A DNA stretch of 64,000 bases from JAWSVE01 sp050789445 (GTDB lineage: Bacteria; Pseudomonadota; Gammaproteobacteria; Pseudomonadales; Cellvibrionaceae). The notes beneath the pieces were generated by a model that made no database searches, had not been told where the DNA came from, and saw only the letters and a list, made by a program, of their open reading frames with translations. Below, in pieces: positions 17,417 to 26,038 of the stretch. A program made the translations under genes and the position numbers. Location: assembly GCA_050789445.1 (NCBI GenBank), contig JAILXR010000001.1:3615317-3679316 (forward strand). The letters run 5' to 3'. Numbering within the stretch: position 1 is the stretch's first letter; each line of letters starts with the position of its first letter.

Positions 17417-17914
17417 TTATTTTTCAATATGAATCAGTTCCATATTGAAGATGAGTAGCTCGTTACTTCCGATTGTACGACCGGCTCCTCTGCAGCCGTA
17501 AGCAAGATGAGGAGGAATGGTAAGAGTACGTTGTTCGCCAACAGACATTGTTAGGAGGGCTTCCGTCCAACCTTTGATGACGCGAGTAACTTTGAATTGT
17601 AGAGGGATTCCACGATCTCTAGAGCTTTCTAATTTTTTCCCCGCGAGATTAAACAATTCATAATGGGCAACCACTTCGCTTCGTGATGTTGGAGTTTTTT
17701 TGCCATCCCCTTTTTTTTCAACACGATATTGCAATCCAGTTTTTGTCGTCACAATGCCTTTTTTGGTTTTGTTCATTGCTAAATATTCAGTCGCTTTTTT
17801 TAAATTTTCCTGTGCTCCTGGAACTTGGCACTTTTTACTTTGTTCCGCCGTGTCAGAAAATGCACTAAAAGAAAATGACAGTAAAATAGTAAACAATAAT
17901 TTTGGATTGATCAT
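17417..17914 (-). CDS. Secreted FKBP-type peptidyl-prolyl isomerase
   Basis: About 165 residues from ATG 17914, giving a normal signal peptide (MINPKLLFTILL to AFS). An ATG at 17959 has TAGGA only three bases upstream and would add 15 residues; it remains possible. The mature protein has a short N-terminal helix, then an FKBP domain with typical segments TKTGLQYRVEKKGDG, VVAHYELFNLAGKKLESS, VIKGWTEALLTMSVGE and PPHLAYGCRG, ending FNMELIHIEK. It would speed prolyl isomerisation of exported proteins in the periplasm. It lacks the long dimerisation domain of FkpA/Mip and is thus a minimal secreted FKBP. It lies upstream of and divergent from the PQQ dehydrogenase gene. Confidence 0.88.
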   Translation of the reverse strand: MINPKLLFTILLSFSFSAFSDTAEQSKKCQVPGAQENLKKATEYLAMNKTKKGIVTTKTGLQYRVEKKGDGKKTPTSRSEVVAHYELFNLAGKKLESSRDRGIPLQFKVTRVIKGWTEALLTMSVGEQRTLTIPPHLAYGCRGAGRTIGSNELLIFNMELIHIEK

Positions 17915-18305
17915 TTTTTTACTAGCTACTTTAAAGTGAGAAAAAAAATAAAGGCTCATAGTTCCTACAACTCTTTTGTATGATTGGGGAATGAAAATGT
18001 TAGATGATAGTACATTATCTTTACCGACCATGATCTCTTATATAATGATAATTATCTATTATTTAGTTTGTAAATAACTGTTTGCGCTTATGTTGTTAGC
18101 ACGCCATTTCTGCTATATATACCTGCTTCGCTAGATTCATGTGCAGCTGATATTCCAGATGCGTTATTTATGCAAGATCAACGTGTGAATGTAAGCGTGA
18201 ATATACAGTGGGATTACAGAGCGGCGTACAGAGCAGTAATATACTAAGCAATAAGATATAAATTCCACACCAGCAACTTATTCTAATAATAAATAAGGCA
18301 AGTTT
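17915..18305. other. Divergent intergenic region between FKBP and PQQ dehydrogenase genes
   Basis: About 390 bases without a clear gene. The left part contains the possible longer N-terminus of the FKBP gene. The right part must hold the promoter of the dehydrogenase gene, but I could not identify a distinctive operator or a clean promoter. Confidence 0.35.
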
Positions 18306-20666
18306 ATGGCTAAGCACTCGGTAGGTGTTTCTGTTCGTTTGTTCTCAATTCTTTTAATCGCGATATCAGCGATTTTTTTCCTTGGTGGTTTTCAATTATT
18401 TCAGGCTGGTGGATCACCTCTTTATTATATTATTGCAGGGGCATTGTTACTGGCCAGCGCAGTTTTATTGTGGATAGGGAAGCCTTCTGGCTCTTGGCTT
18501 TATGGGCTTGTTGTCATTATCTCCTTCGGGTGGGGTATCGCCACAGTCGGTTTGAATCCTTGGGGTCTGTTACCTTGGGTTGCAACTTGGGTCGCTCTCG
18601 GTTTGTGGTTATTAACTCCTTGGGTTAGGCGGTCACTTTATGACGGCTATGCACCATCATTATTTAACAGCCCAATAACAAAAATCATTTCTGTTGTTGG
18701 TTTGGTGGTTGTCGGTATTATTTTCATAGTCGGTACGGATTTTAGTGTCGAGGAACTGCCAGCGAATCGCTCAACAAACAATAATGCCAACACGCAAACC
18801 GATTGGCCCAGTTACGGAAACACTGCAGCAGGTACGCGTTATTCTCCCGTCGACCAAATCAATATTAATAATGTTGATCAACTAGAAGAAGTGTGGCGAT
18901 TCAGAACAAAAGTGGGTGGTGTTGCAAAAGGAACGCCAACACAAATTGGCGATCTTTTGTATTCTTGCCATGGCGGCAATATTATTATTGCGCAAGATGC
19001 AGAAACTGGTAGTGAGGTGTGGAGGCATGATCCCGGCGTTGATGAGTCAACGACAACGCGATTGCGTTACTTCACAACGACTTGTCGAGGTGTTTCTTAT
19101 TACGAAGCACCTGCTGATTATGATGGCGAATGTAAGACGCGATTATTAACCGGTACAGCTGACGCAAGATTAATTGCAGTTGACTCACTAACAGGAAAGA
19201 GTTGCCAGAACTTTGGCAACAATGGATCAGTTAATTTATTAAAAGATTTGGGCGAAGTAAAAGATTTATTTTATTTCGTTACATCACCTCCCGCGATTGT
19301 TAAAGGAAACGCAGTACTCGGTGGGTGGGTGATGGACAACCGAGAAATAAAAGAACCTTCAGGAGTTGTTCGGGCATTTAATGCAATTACTGGTGAGTTT
19401 TCTTGGGCGTGGGATATGGGGCGTCCCGGAGTTAGTTCAGAACCCGATGAAGGTGAAACCTATACGCGTGGTTCTCCTAATGTTTGGAGTTTATTTAGTG
19501 TCGACGAAGAACGCGGAATGGTCTTTGCGCCTACAGGAAATGAAACACCGGATTATTTTGGCGCATTAAGAAATCCCTCGTCAGAGAAGTTTTCAAGTTC
19601 AATCGTTGCATTGGATGGTGCAACCGGAAATTTAATGTGGTCCTTCCAAACGGTTCATCATGATATTTGGGATTATGATGTTCCTTCGCAACCAACGTTA
19701 TTAGATGTGCCGGATGAAAACGGAAAATTAATTCCCGCTGTTCTTCAAGCAACAAAGCGCGGAGAAATTTTCATGTTGAATCGCCTAACCGGCGAACCGA
19801 TTGCAGAAGTTGTAGAGAAAGCTGTATCGCAAGATGCCGTTCCAGAAGAATGGACATCACCAACTCAACCGTTTTCTGTTGGTTTACCTAATTTCCGTGA
19901 GCCAGAATTAACTGAAAATGATATGTGGGGAATTACACCCTTTGATCAATTGTGGTGTCGTATCACATTTAAAAACACGCGTTATGAAGGACACTTTACG
20001 CCGCCGACCACCGAATTTACGTTGCAGTATCCAGGCAACGCAGGTGGTTTTAACTGGGGAAGTATTTCAGTTGATGAAGAAAAACATTTATTAATTGCCA
20101 ATCCAATGGTCATTGCAAATCGAACACGCTTAATTCCCCGTGCAGAAATGGACGCAGGCGCAAGGGGTTCTCAGCAAGCGGGAACGCCTTACGGTTTTTC
20201 AACAAAAGCATTCTTGTCTCCGATTGGTGTTCCGTGTCAAAAGCCGCCTTACAGTGTGTTGGCCGTCATCGATTTGCAAACGAAAAAATTATTATGGAAG
20301 CGTCCACTCGGAACGACAAATAAAATGGGGCCATTCGGCATTCCCGTTAAAATTCCTTTAACCATGGGTATTCCGTTAAGCGGTGGTGCTGTGACGACCA
20401 AGGGCGGGTTAATTTTTGTCGCAGGCACTATGGATGGATTCATCAGAGCGTTCGACGTGAATAACGGTGAAGAGCTTTGGCGTCGCACATTGCCACAAAC
20501 GGCTCAGTCGACACCTATGAGTTATCTCTCGCCGAAAACAAAACAGCAAATGATAGTTGTGGCAGTCCCTGCATTTGGGCGTGATTATGGTGGGGCTCGA
20601 GCGGAAACTCCTGAGGATGAAGACCCTGAAGGGGGATATATAATTGCTTATCGCTTAAAAAAATGA
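18306..20666 (+). CDS. Membrane-bound PQQ-dependent dehydrogenase, glucose/quinate family
   Basis: A 786-residue protein with the layout of E. coli glucose dehydrogenase: about five N-terminal transmembrane helices (first 140 residues), then a periplasmic PQQ propeller starting WPSYGNTAAGTRYSPVDQIN. Conserved stretches include TCRGVSY, HHDIWDYDVPSQPTL (with the likely catalytic Asp), TKRGEIFMLNRLTGEP and YEGHFTPP. The membrane domain would bind ubiquinone and the propeller oxidise an aldose or cyclitol in the periplasm. By hand alignment, the residue matching E. coli His262 (substrate/PQQ contact) is Thr here, so glucose may not be the substrate. Quinate, shikimate or another polyol is possible. 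It is a stand-alone gene followed by a hairpin. Confidence 0.9.
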   Translation: MAKHSVGVSVRLFSILLIAISAIFFLGGFQLFQAGGSPLYYIIAGALLLASAVLLWIGKPSGSWLYGLVVIISFGWGIATVGLNPWGLLPWVATWVALGLWLLTPWVRRSLYDGYAPSLFNSPITKIISVVGLVVVGIIFIVGTDFSVEELPANRSTNNNANTQTDWPSYGNTAAGTRYSPVDQININNVDQLEEVWRFRTKVGGVAKGTPTQIGDLLYSCHGGNIIIAQDAETGSEVWRHDPGVDESTTTRLRYFTTTCRGVSYYEAPADYDGECKTRLLTGTADARLIAVDSLTGKSCQNFGNNGSVNLLKDLGEVKDLFYFVTSPPAIVKGNAVLGGWVMDNREIKEPSGVVRAFNAITGEFSWAWDMGRPGVSSEPDEGETYTRGSPNVWSLFSVDEERGMVFAPTGNETPDYFGALRNPSSEKFSSSIVALDGATGNLMWSFQTVHHDIWDYDVPSQPTLLDVPDENGKLIPAVLQATKRGEIFMLNRLTGEPIAEVVEKAVSQDAVPEEWTSPTQPFSVGLPNFREPELTENDMWGITPFDQLWCRITFKNTRYEGHFTPPTTEFTLQYPGNAGGFNWGSISVDEEKHLLIANPMVIANRTRLIPRAEMDAGARGSQQAGTPYGFSTKAFLSPIGVPCQKPPYSVLAVIDLQTKKLLWKRPLGTTNKMGPFGIPVKIPLTMGIPLSGGAVTTKGGLIFVAGTMDGFIRAFDVNNGEELWRRTLPQTAQSTPMSYLSPKTKQQMIVVAVPAFGRDYGGARAETPEDEDPEGGYIIAYRLKK

Positions 20667-20699
20667 AGACTGTGACTTTCATCTATGAATAATGCTATT

Positions 20700-20732
20700 C
20701 GGGCTGATACTTTAACGAGTACAGCCCGTTTG
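20700..20732 (+). terminator. Probable terminator after PQQ dehydrogenase gene
   Basis: Arms CGGGCTG and CAGCCCG (20700-20706 and 20722-20728) with a 15-base loop, followed by a T-rich but interrupted tail. Placement 34 bases after the stop supports a terminator, though the weak T-run lowers confidence. Confidence 0.55.
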
Positions 20733-20905
20733 CGTTTATAGTGGCTAGTATTCAAAAAGCCACTTATTAGTCAATATTATTAAGTGGTGGATTGCAGTTG
20801 ATTTATAGATCGCTGACTGGGAATATCTGTTCTAGCGACTAAACTCTAACTAAACATTAAAAGCTAAAGACTAAAATGTTAGAGCCAAAATTTAAAAGAG
20901 AACAT

Positions 20906-22642
20906 ATGTTAAAAACGTATTCTGCGAAACGCTCCCCATTCAAATTCAAAGTGTTTTCTTTAATAGCTGTTATCGGGTTATTGAATACATTGCTGGCTGC
21001 CAATTCTTTTGCGGGAAACAAAAAACATTTTAAAGCCGAAATAGTACTTACCGAATCGGGGCCTGTGCAAGGCGTTCCTACCTTTTACGGATATCAATAT
21101 TTAGGGGTTCCTTATGCAGCATCACCCGAAGGGGATTTACGATGGAGTGCGCCAGTTGATCCAGAGGTTTGGTCAGAGCCATTAGTTGCTGATAGCTTTG
21201 GCCCAAATTGCCCGCAGACTGCTTCACCTTTTGGCTTGCCCAGCGTTTCAGAAGATTGTTTGACTTTAAATATTTATCAGCCTCGAGATTTTTATTTGCG
21301 AAAACATTCTCGTGGTTTCTTTTCTTTGTATCGAGATCAACTGAATCAAGATTTATCAAATAAAAATAATGCCTACCAAAAACTGTTAAAACATCAATCC
21401 AAAAAAAGATTAAAGCCCGTCATGGTTTGGATTCACGGTGGCGCGTTTCAGTATGGCGAAGGTCAAGATTGGGATCCTGCAAAATTAGTGAAGCAGGGCG
21501 TTGTCGTTGTTACGTTAAATTATCGGTTGGGCGCGCTCGGGTTTTTAGCTCATCCTGCGTTATCTGAAGACTCTGCAAATAATGTCTCAGGTAATTACGG
21601 CATTCTCGATCAACAAAAAGCATTGCGTTGGGTGCAAAAAAATATTGCTCGCTTTGGTGGTGATCCAGATAATGTCACTATTTTTGGTGAGTCAGCAGGG
21701 GGCTTAAGTGTTCACACTCATTTAGTCTCGCCTGATTCAGAAGGTTTATTTCATCGCGCTATTATTCAAAGCGGCGCTTACGCATTAGCGCCACCAGAAC
21801 TTTCTAATTGGGAATTATTCGGAACAAGTATCGCAGCAACAATGGGCTGCTCCGATCAAGCCACCGAGCAAACGTTAGAATGCTTAAGAAATTTATCAGT
21901 AGAAGAAATTCTAGATGGGCAAGATCCTGGAGCTGTTGGTTATTTACCGAATGTTGATGGCCTGACATTACCGATGACAATTGTAAGCGCACTTCAAACA
22001 GGGCAGTTTCACCGAGTGCCAGTAATTCAAGGCAGTAACGCGAATGAATACACTTTGTTCGCTTCTTTATTATTTGAATTAGCAGGCTCGCCTATTACAG
22101 AAGAATTTTATCCCACTGCAATTAATGTTGGTCTAGGTATTCCCGAAGAAGCGATTCCGTTAGTGACGGCGCAATACCCTTTAGAAAATTACGAATCGCC
22201 AGCAGAAGCGCTAGCGGCTATTGGTACTGATGTCTTATTTGCTTGCCCTGCACAAACATCAGCACAATTGTTATCGCAATACGTGCCGACTTACAGTTAT
22301 GAATTTAATGATAAAAATGCCCCGCAAATATATTTGCCACCGGTGAATTTTCCTTATGGCGCTTATCATGTTGCCGAAGTGCAATATTTAATGGAGCCAA
22401 AAAATCCATTTCCTATAGAGCCGTTAAATAGAAAGCAAAGACGCCTATCAAGACAAATGGTAAATTATTGGACGAGCTTTGCTCGCTTCGGTTTACCGTT
22501 ACATCATGCAGCACCTTTTTGGAACTCGTACGATGCGAACTCGCAAACCGTTCAATCGCTACAACCTCCACGTATTAACTCCACTAGCAATTTTAACCTT
22601 CGCCACAAATGTGATTTTTGGGCTGGTTTAATGGCTCAGTAG
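20906..22642 (+). CDS. Secreted type-B carboxylesterase
   Basis: About 578 residues from ATG 20906, chosen for AAGAGA six bases upstream; an ATG ten codons earlier is open. A signal peptide ends near AANSFAG. The carboxylesterase B fold follows: YLGVPYA, EDCLTLNIYQP, the oxyanion-hole stretch WIHGGAFQYG, the nucleophile elbow FGESAGG (Ser263) and the catalytic His in GAYHVAEVQ. The acid is probably the Glu of NANEYTLF. It would hydrolyse carboxylic esters in the periplasm or outside the cell. A lysine/tyrosine-rich insertion of about 40 residues lies between LNIYQP and the oxyanion hole, longer than usual. It is followed by an S4 protein gene and a Lif-like gene on the same strand. Confidence 0.9.
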   Translation: MLKTYSAKRSPFKFKVFSLIAVIGLLNTLLAANSFAGNKKHFKAEIVLTESGPVQGVPTFYGYQYLGVPYAASPEGDLRWSAPVDPEVWSEPLVADSFGPNCPQTASPFGLPSVSEDCLTLNIYQPRDFYLRKHSRGFFSLYRDQLNQDLSNKNNAYQKLLKHQSKKRLKPVMVWIHGGAFQYGEGQDWDPAKLVKQGVVVVTLNYRLGALGFLAHPALSEDSANNVSGNYGILDQQKALRWVQKNIARFGGDPDNVTIFGESAGGLSVHTHLVSPDSEGLFHRAIIQSGAYALAPPELSNWELFGTSIAATMGCSDQATEQTLECLRNLSVEEILDGQDPGAVGYLPNVDGLTLPMTIVSALQTGQFHRVPVIQGSNANEYTLFASLLFELAGSPITEEFYPTAINVGLGIPEEAIPLVTAQYPLENYESPAEALAAIGTDVLFACPAQTSAQLLSQYVPTYSYEFNDKNAPQIYLPPVNFPYGAYHVAEVQYLMEPKNPFPIEPLNRKQRRLSRQMVNYWTSFARFGLPLHHAAPFWNSYDANSQTVQSLQPPRINSTSNFNLRHKCDFWAGLMAQ

Positions 22643-22679
22643 TATTGCCCCGTCTAAGTAATCATTAGAGTGCTCAAAC

Positions 22680-22698
22680 ACCTAAAACTATTTTAGGT
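22680..22698. repeat. Short perfect inverted repeat after carboxylesterase gene
   Basis: Arms ACCTAAAA and TTTTAGGT separated by three bases, 38 bases after the esterase stop. There is no T-run, so it may be a weak terminator or a protein-binding site. Confidence 0.4.
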
Positions 22699-22788
22699 AC
22701 ATCTTCATGGCTATGACATAATGCGCCCATTCTGCGTATCAGCTATATAAATATTTCAACTATCAATGTGTATTAAGTGGTTATTTAA

Positions 22789-23031
22789 ATGAGCAAGGCA
22801 ATAAAACAAATCATCATCAACAAAGAACCCGTCGAATTATTTAAAATTTTAAAGTTTGAAGGTTTAACCTCTACCGGCGGCGAAGCGAAGTTATTAATCG
22901 GTGACGGGCAGGTAATGGTTAATCACGAAGTAGAAACAAGAAAAAGTAGAAAAATGGTATCGGGTGATACCCTCAAATTTGCAGGTGAAGTTTACAAACT
23001 TAAATTTGAACCAGAAGTTGACCTTGGTTAA
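22789..23031 (+). CDS. S4-domain RNA-binding protein (YbcJ-like)
   Basis: An 80-residue protein that is a single S4 RNA-binding domain. The helical start ELFKILKFEGLTSTGGEAK leads to the S4 turn LIGDGQVMVNHEVETRKSRKMVSGD. E. coli YbcJ has the same size and pattern and is thought to be a ribosome-associated or rRNA-binding protein, although its precise role is not known. It is cytosolic. It is a lone gene in the middle of genes for exported enzymes and shows no functional link to them. Confidence 0.88.
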   Translation: MSKAIKQIIINKEPVELFKILKFEGLTSTGGEAKLLIGDGQVMVNHEVETRKSRKMVSGDTLKFAGEVYKLKFEPEVDLG

Positions 23032-23296
23032 CGATGAGTGATCAATAGGTTTACATATTCTTTATAGGCTCCTTTCCTTTTACCTTCATCGCTACAAAAT
23101 TCTTTTTCTTCATCATTCTAAAGCGTGTAGTTCTACTTGGAGACGTGATAGTCGCGTTGTTGATCAGCGCGATGCCATCACAGAACATTCGTTTTCGGGT
23201 TTACTCGAAGAAGTGGGTTGTTTATGCTTTCCGAATATAGCTCATTACTCGATGATTAAAGCCGCTATAAAAAATAAAAAGAATGGAGAAAACCCA

Positions 23297-24400
23297 ATGT
23301 CAAAAAAATCTGTATTGATTTTCGGTCTTGCGACTGTGCTTGTAATCGGTGGCTTGGCGTATAGGGTATTGTCACAGGATAAAACCCTCGTACCGATACC
23401 GGCTGACACTGTGGATATGCAAGGTAAAAATCCCAACGCTATTGCACGTCAGTGGCAGTGGGAGAATTTTATTGATAACAAGCCAGCAGCCAATACTGAT
23501 AGAGAAAAGACAGAAGAGGACCAATCTCCTCTAGAGGGTGAAGTGCCTTACGACGTTGTGCAAATTTATAATCTCCTGCAGTCCATAACGCTCGATGAGA
23601 ATGGCGGTTTGGTACCAGACCAAACCGCAAAGCAAGCACTTGAAAATGGCTTTATGAGTTTGGGGTCCGATCTAAGTTCGGAGTCCATGTCAGAACTACA
23701 GGATTTGATTCGCATCGGATTACCTGGCGAAGCGGGAGAGCAAGCCGCCCTTATTCTCGAAAATTATTTTCAATTTCGTTTAGCAGAAGAGGAGTTTAAT
23801 CAGCAAATGGAAAACCCGTTACCCTTGGCAGAACCAGGTCAAATGGTAGAACAGTTATCGGCTGTTGATCAGCATGAAAAGTTGGTGCAATTACGACGCG
23901 GTTTTCTCGGTGATGAAATTGCTGATCAATTATTCGCAGTGGAAGATACACAAGCGCAGCATATGTTTGCGGCAATTAAGATTCAGCAGAATGCTGACTT
24001 AACGGATGAAGATAAACAAAAGCAACTAGCGATCTTGCAAGCGGAATTAAATAATCGTCTAGTGGATTTAGGGCAGATGGAGCCGGAAGAAGCGGCGATC
24101 GAACAAGTACAACGCCTACGAGAACAAGGTGCGCCAAGTGAAGACATTTATGCCACTCGTGAGGCTATTCTAGGAACGGAAAGTGCCCAAGCACTTGCTG
24201 CCGCAGACCGAGAAGAAGTTCGATGGCAAAATCGCTTTGATGGATTTTGGCAAGCACGTCAGGACGTGATGCAAGCAGGTTTGGATGAGGCTGAACGAGA
24301 GCGTCAACTCGATCAATTACTCGATCAATATTTTAGCCCTGAAGAACGGGAGCGGGCGAGAGTTACCAGCATCAATCGACAAGCGCGAGATTCACAATAA
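23297..24400 (+). CDS. Divergent lipase-foldase (Lif)-like membrane-anchored chaperone, copy 2
   Basis: About 367 residues from ATG 23297, with GGAG eight bases upstream; an in-frame GTG at 23213 is open but has no good site. One transmembrane helix (about residues 5-22) is followed by a long, acidic, glutamine-rich helical domain. It is the most Lif-like of the three copies: YDVVQIYNLLQSITLDENGG, GLPGEAGEQAALILENYFQF, LRRGFLGDEIADQLFAVED and a tail of repeated amphipathic helices. Classic Lif proteins wrap around a lipase in the periplasm through such helical minidomains. It lies 0.65 kb after the carboxylesterase gene and converges on the Lnt-like gene. A clear cognate lipase is not seen, so its client is unknown. 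Confidence 0.75.
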   Translation: MSKKSVLIFGLATVLVIGGLAYRVLSQDKTLVPIPADTVDMQGKNPNAIARQWQWENFIDNKPAANTDREKTEEDQSPLEGEVPYDVVQIYNLLQSITLDENGGLVPDQTAKQALENGFMSLGSDLSSESMSELQDLIRIGLPGEAGEQAALILENYFQFRLAEEEFNQQMENPLPLAEPGQMVEQLSAVDQHEKLVQLRRGFLGDEIADQLFAVEDTQAQHMFAAIKIQQNADLTDEDKQKQLAILQAELNNRLVDLGQMEPEEAAIEQVQRLREQGAPSEDIYATREAILGTESAQALAAADREEVRWQNRFDGFWQARQDVMQAGLDEAERERQLDQLLDQYFSPEERERARVTSINRQARDSQ

Positions 24401-24457
24401 ATTCAAAAAAGCCACGTCGGCAGAGCTAATCATTTCCTAATACCCTCCAAGTACTTC

Positions 24458-26038
24458 TTAAGTATGTCGTCGTGCGCGCACAAACATCAGTACAAATCCC
24501 AAACCAAGAACCCATGTAAGCCAATACGGAAAGCGGCTATAGAACGTTGTACTGAGCTCTTCTTTATCTTTACCAGAAGTGCGATAAGGAACATCCAATA
24601 AATAGCCTGCGATTTCACGGTGATCCGTTTGCAATAAAGCGCGGCCGTTGGGCGTGAATACACCACCCAGTCCATTATTCATCACATGTACCAACGGGCG
24701 GCGATTTTCCACACTGCGTAATACTGATGCACTCATGTGTTGATAGGGAACTCGAGTGTTACCAAACCAACCATTATTAGATTGCACGGTAAAAATATCG
24801 CCTCCCGTGGCGTCGGTAGAATCTGCTACAAAATGGGGGAAGATAATTTCGAAACAGATAAAAGGCTTGATAGACACTTTACCAATATCAAAAACTTTCG
24901 GAGTGGGGCCAGCGCTGTACTTCCCGAAAAATTCTCCTAAATATCGTCGTGCCAAGTCATTAATGGTTTCCGACTTTTCAAATAACGGCAGATATTCGGC
25001 CATAGGAATACGTTTTATTTTTTGGTATTTGCCAATCGGGCTACCAGTCTCGCCGAGCAAGGTCGCAGTGTTAAAATTTTGCATCCGTCCTTCGTATTCT
25101 TCCTGTTCAAAAGATTGAAACAGTAACGGACTTGCCAAGTTTTTCACTTGCTGCTGGTAAGCGGCTTTCACAAAAGGCTGAGTGTAATACTGCTTATTGC
25201 GCAACTCAGGCCAGATCACTAACTCGGCACCGGCCGACACTAATTGCTCGGTTAAATCCATCTCGATGGGATAACTTAAACTAAAACTAGAGCGTGGTTC
25301 AGGAGTGCCAATGATGGGAGGCTCGTCGGATTGCACCAAGCCGATCTTTATCGTCTCCCACTTAGCGATTTCACCGTCCCAATAATTCAGGCTAATCACG
25401 CCATAAATAAACCATCCAGCGACAAGCGTGTATGCCGCCAATGCACTGCGTTGAAAAAACACTGGCCGACCAATAAGCGCTTGCGCGATTAGTACATTCA
25501 CAATGCCAATAATAAAATCTAGACCGCTCACGCCCGTAATATCGGTAGCCTGTAAAGCCACCAAAAATTCACTTTGTGCATTACCAATTTGCCAAGGAAA
25601 AAGAGTGGGGTAAAACGCGAAAACGAGAGAAAGAACGGTAGGAAACACCCACAGTATGGCGTTACCATGTCGACCTAAGTGGGTGAGGTAATGAGTCAAT
25701 ACTGCGATAACAGCGAATATTTGCGCGCAGTAAAACCAATAGAACGATGACAAGCCTACACTGTGGATGAAAGAATAATCTCGAAAAAGCTGAATAAATT
25801 CTGCCATCCAATAAGTAGAAAAACTAAACGCTAAAAACCCAGTGAGTAACCCAAAGCCATAAGCCTGCCAAGTACTTTGACACCGCTGTAAACCGATTAA
25901 AAACGGTACAAAAGCAATCCATCCCAGTAAATAAAATTCGGGGAATAACGCAGAGACAGCAGACAGAACAGCGCAACTTAATGCTGCTACAGGAGCCCAA
26001 AATACAGGATGCAAACAGATAGAAGAATACTTACTCAC
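24458..26038 (-). CDS. Apolipoprotein N-acyltransferase-like (Lnt/nitrilase-superfamily) membrane protein
   Basis: About 526 residues. I favour GTG 26038, ten bases after AGGAG; a GTG at 26047 is too close to that site. About six N-terminal transmembrane helices and one at the C-terminus flank a periplasmic nitrilase domain. The catalytic triad is visible as Glu278 (WPE), Lys340 (YQKIKRIP) and Cys395 (ICFE), matching E267-K335-C387 of E. coli Lnt. The following MAEYLPLF also fits. Lnt adds the third acyl chain to lipoproteins. The gene overlaps the end of a Lif-like gene, rather than lying by ybeX/ybeZ as canonical lnt does. It may therefore be a second, specialised acyltransferase; this is inference. 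Confidence 0.82.
   Translation of the reverse strand: MSKYSSICLHPVFWAPVAALSCAVLSAVSALFPEFYLLGWIAFVPFLIGLQRCQSTWQAYGFGLLTGFLAFSFSTYWMAEFIQLFRDYSFIHSVGLSSFYWFYCAQIFAVIAVLTHYLTHLGRHGNAILWVFPTVLSLVFAFYPTLFPWQIGNAQSEFLVALQATDITGVSGLDFIIGIVNVLIAQALIGRPVFFQRSALAAYTLVAGWFIYGVISLNYWDGEIAKWETIKIGLVQSDEPPIIGTPEPRSSFSLSYPIEMDLTEQLVSAGAELVIWPELRNKQYYTQPFVKAAYQQQVKNLASPLLFQSFEQEEYEGRMQNFNTATLLGETGSPIGKYQKIKRIPMAEYLPLFEKSETINDLARRYLGEFFGKYSAGPTPKVFDIGKVSIKPFICFEIIFPHFVADSTDATGGDIFTVQSNNGWFGNTRVPYQHMSASVLRSVENRRPLVHVMNNGLGGVFTPNGRALLQTDHREIAGYLLDVPYRTSGKDKEELSTTFYSRFPYWLTWVLGLGFVLMFVRARRHT

Noticed and set aside
17915..18031. Longer N-terminus for the secreted FKBP (starts at 17959 or 18031)
   Set aside because: It would put a polar extension before the signal peptide; the 17959 ATG has a ribosome site but at only three bases, so it is noted as an alternative only.
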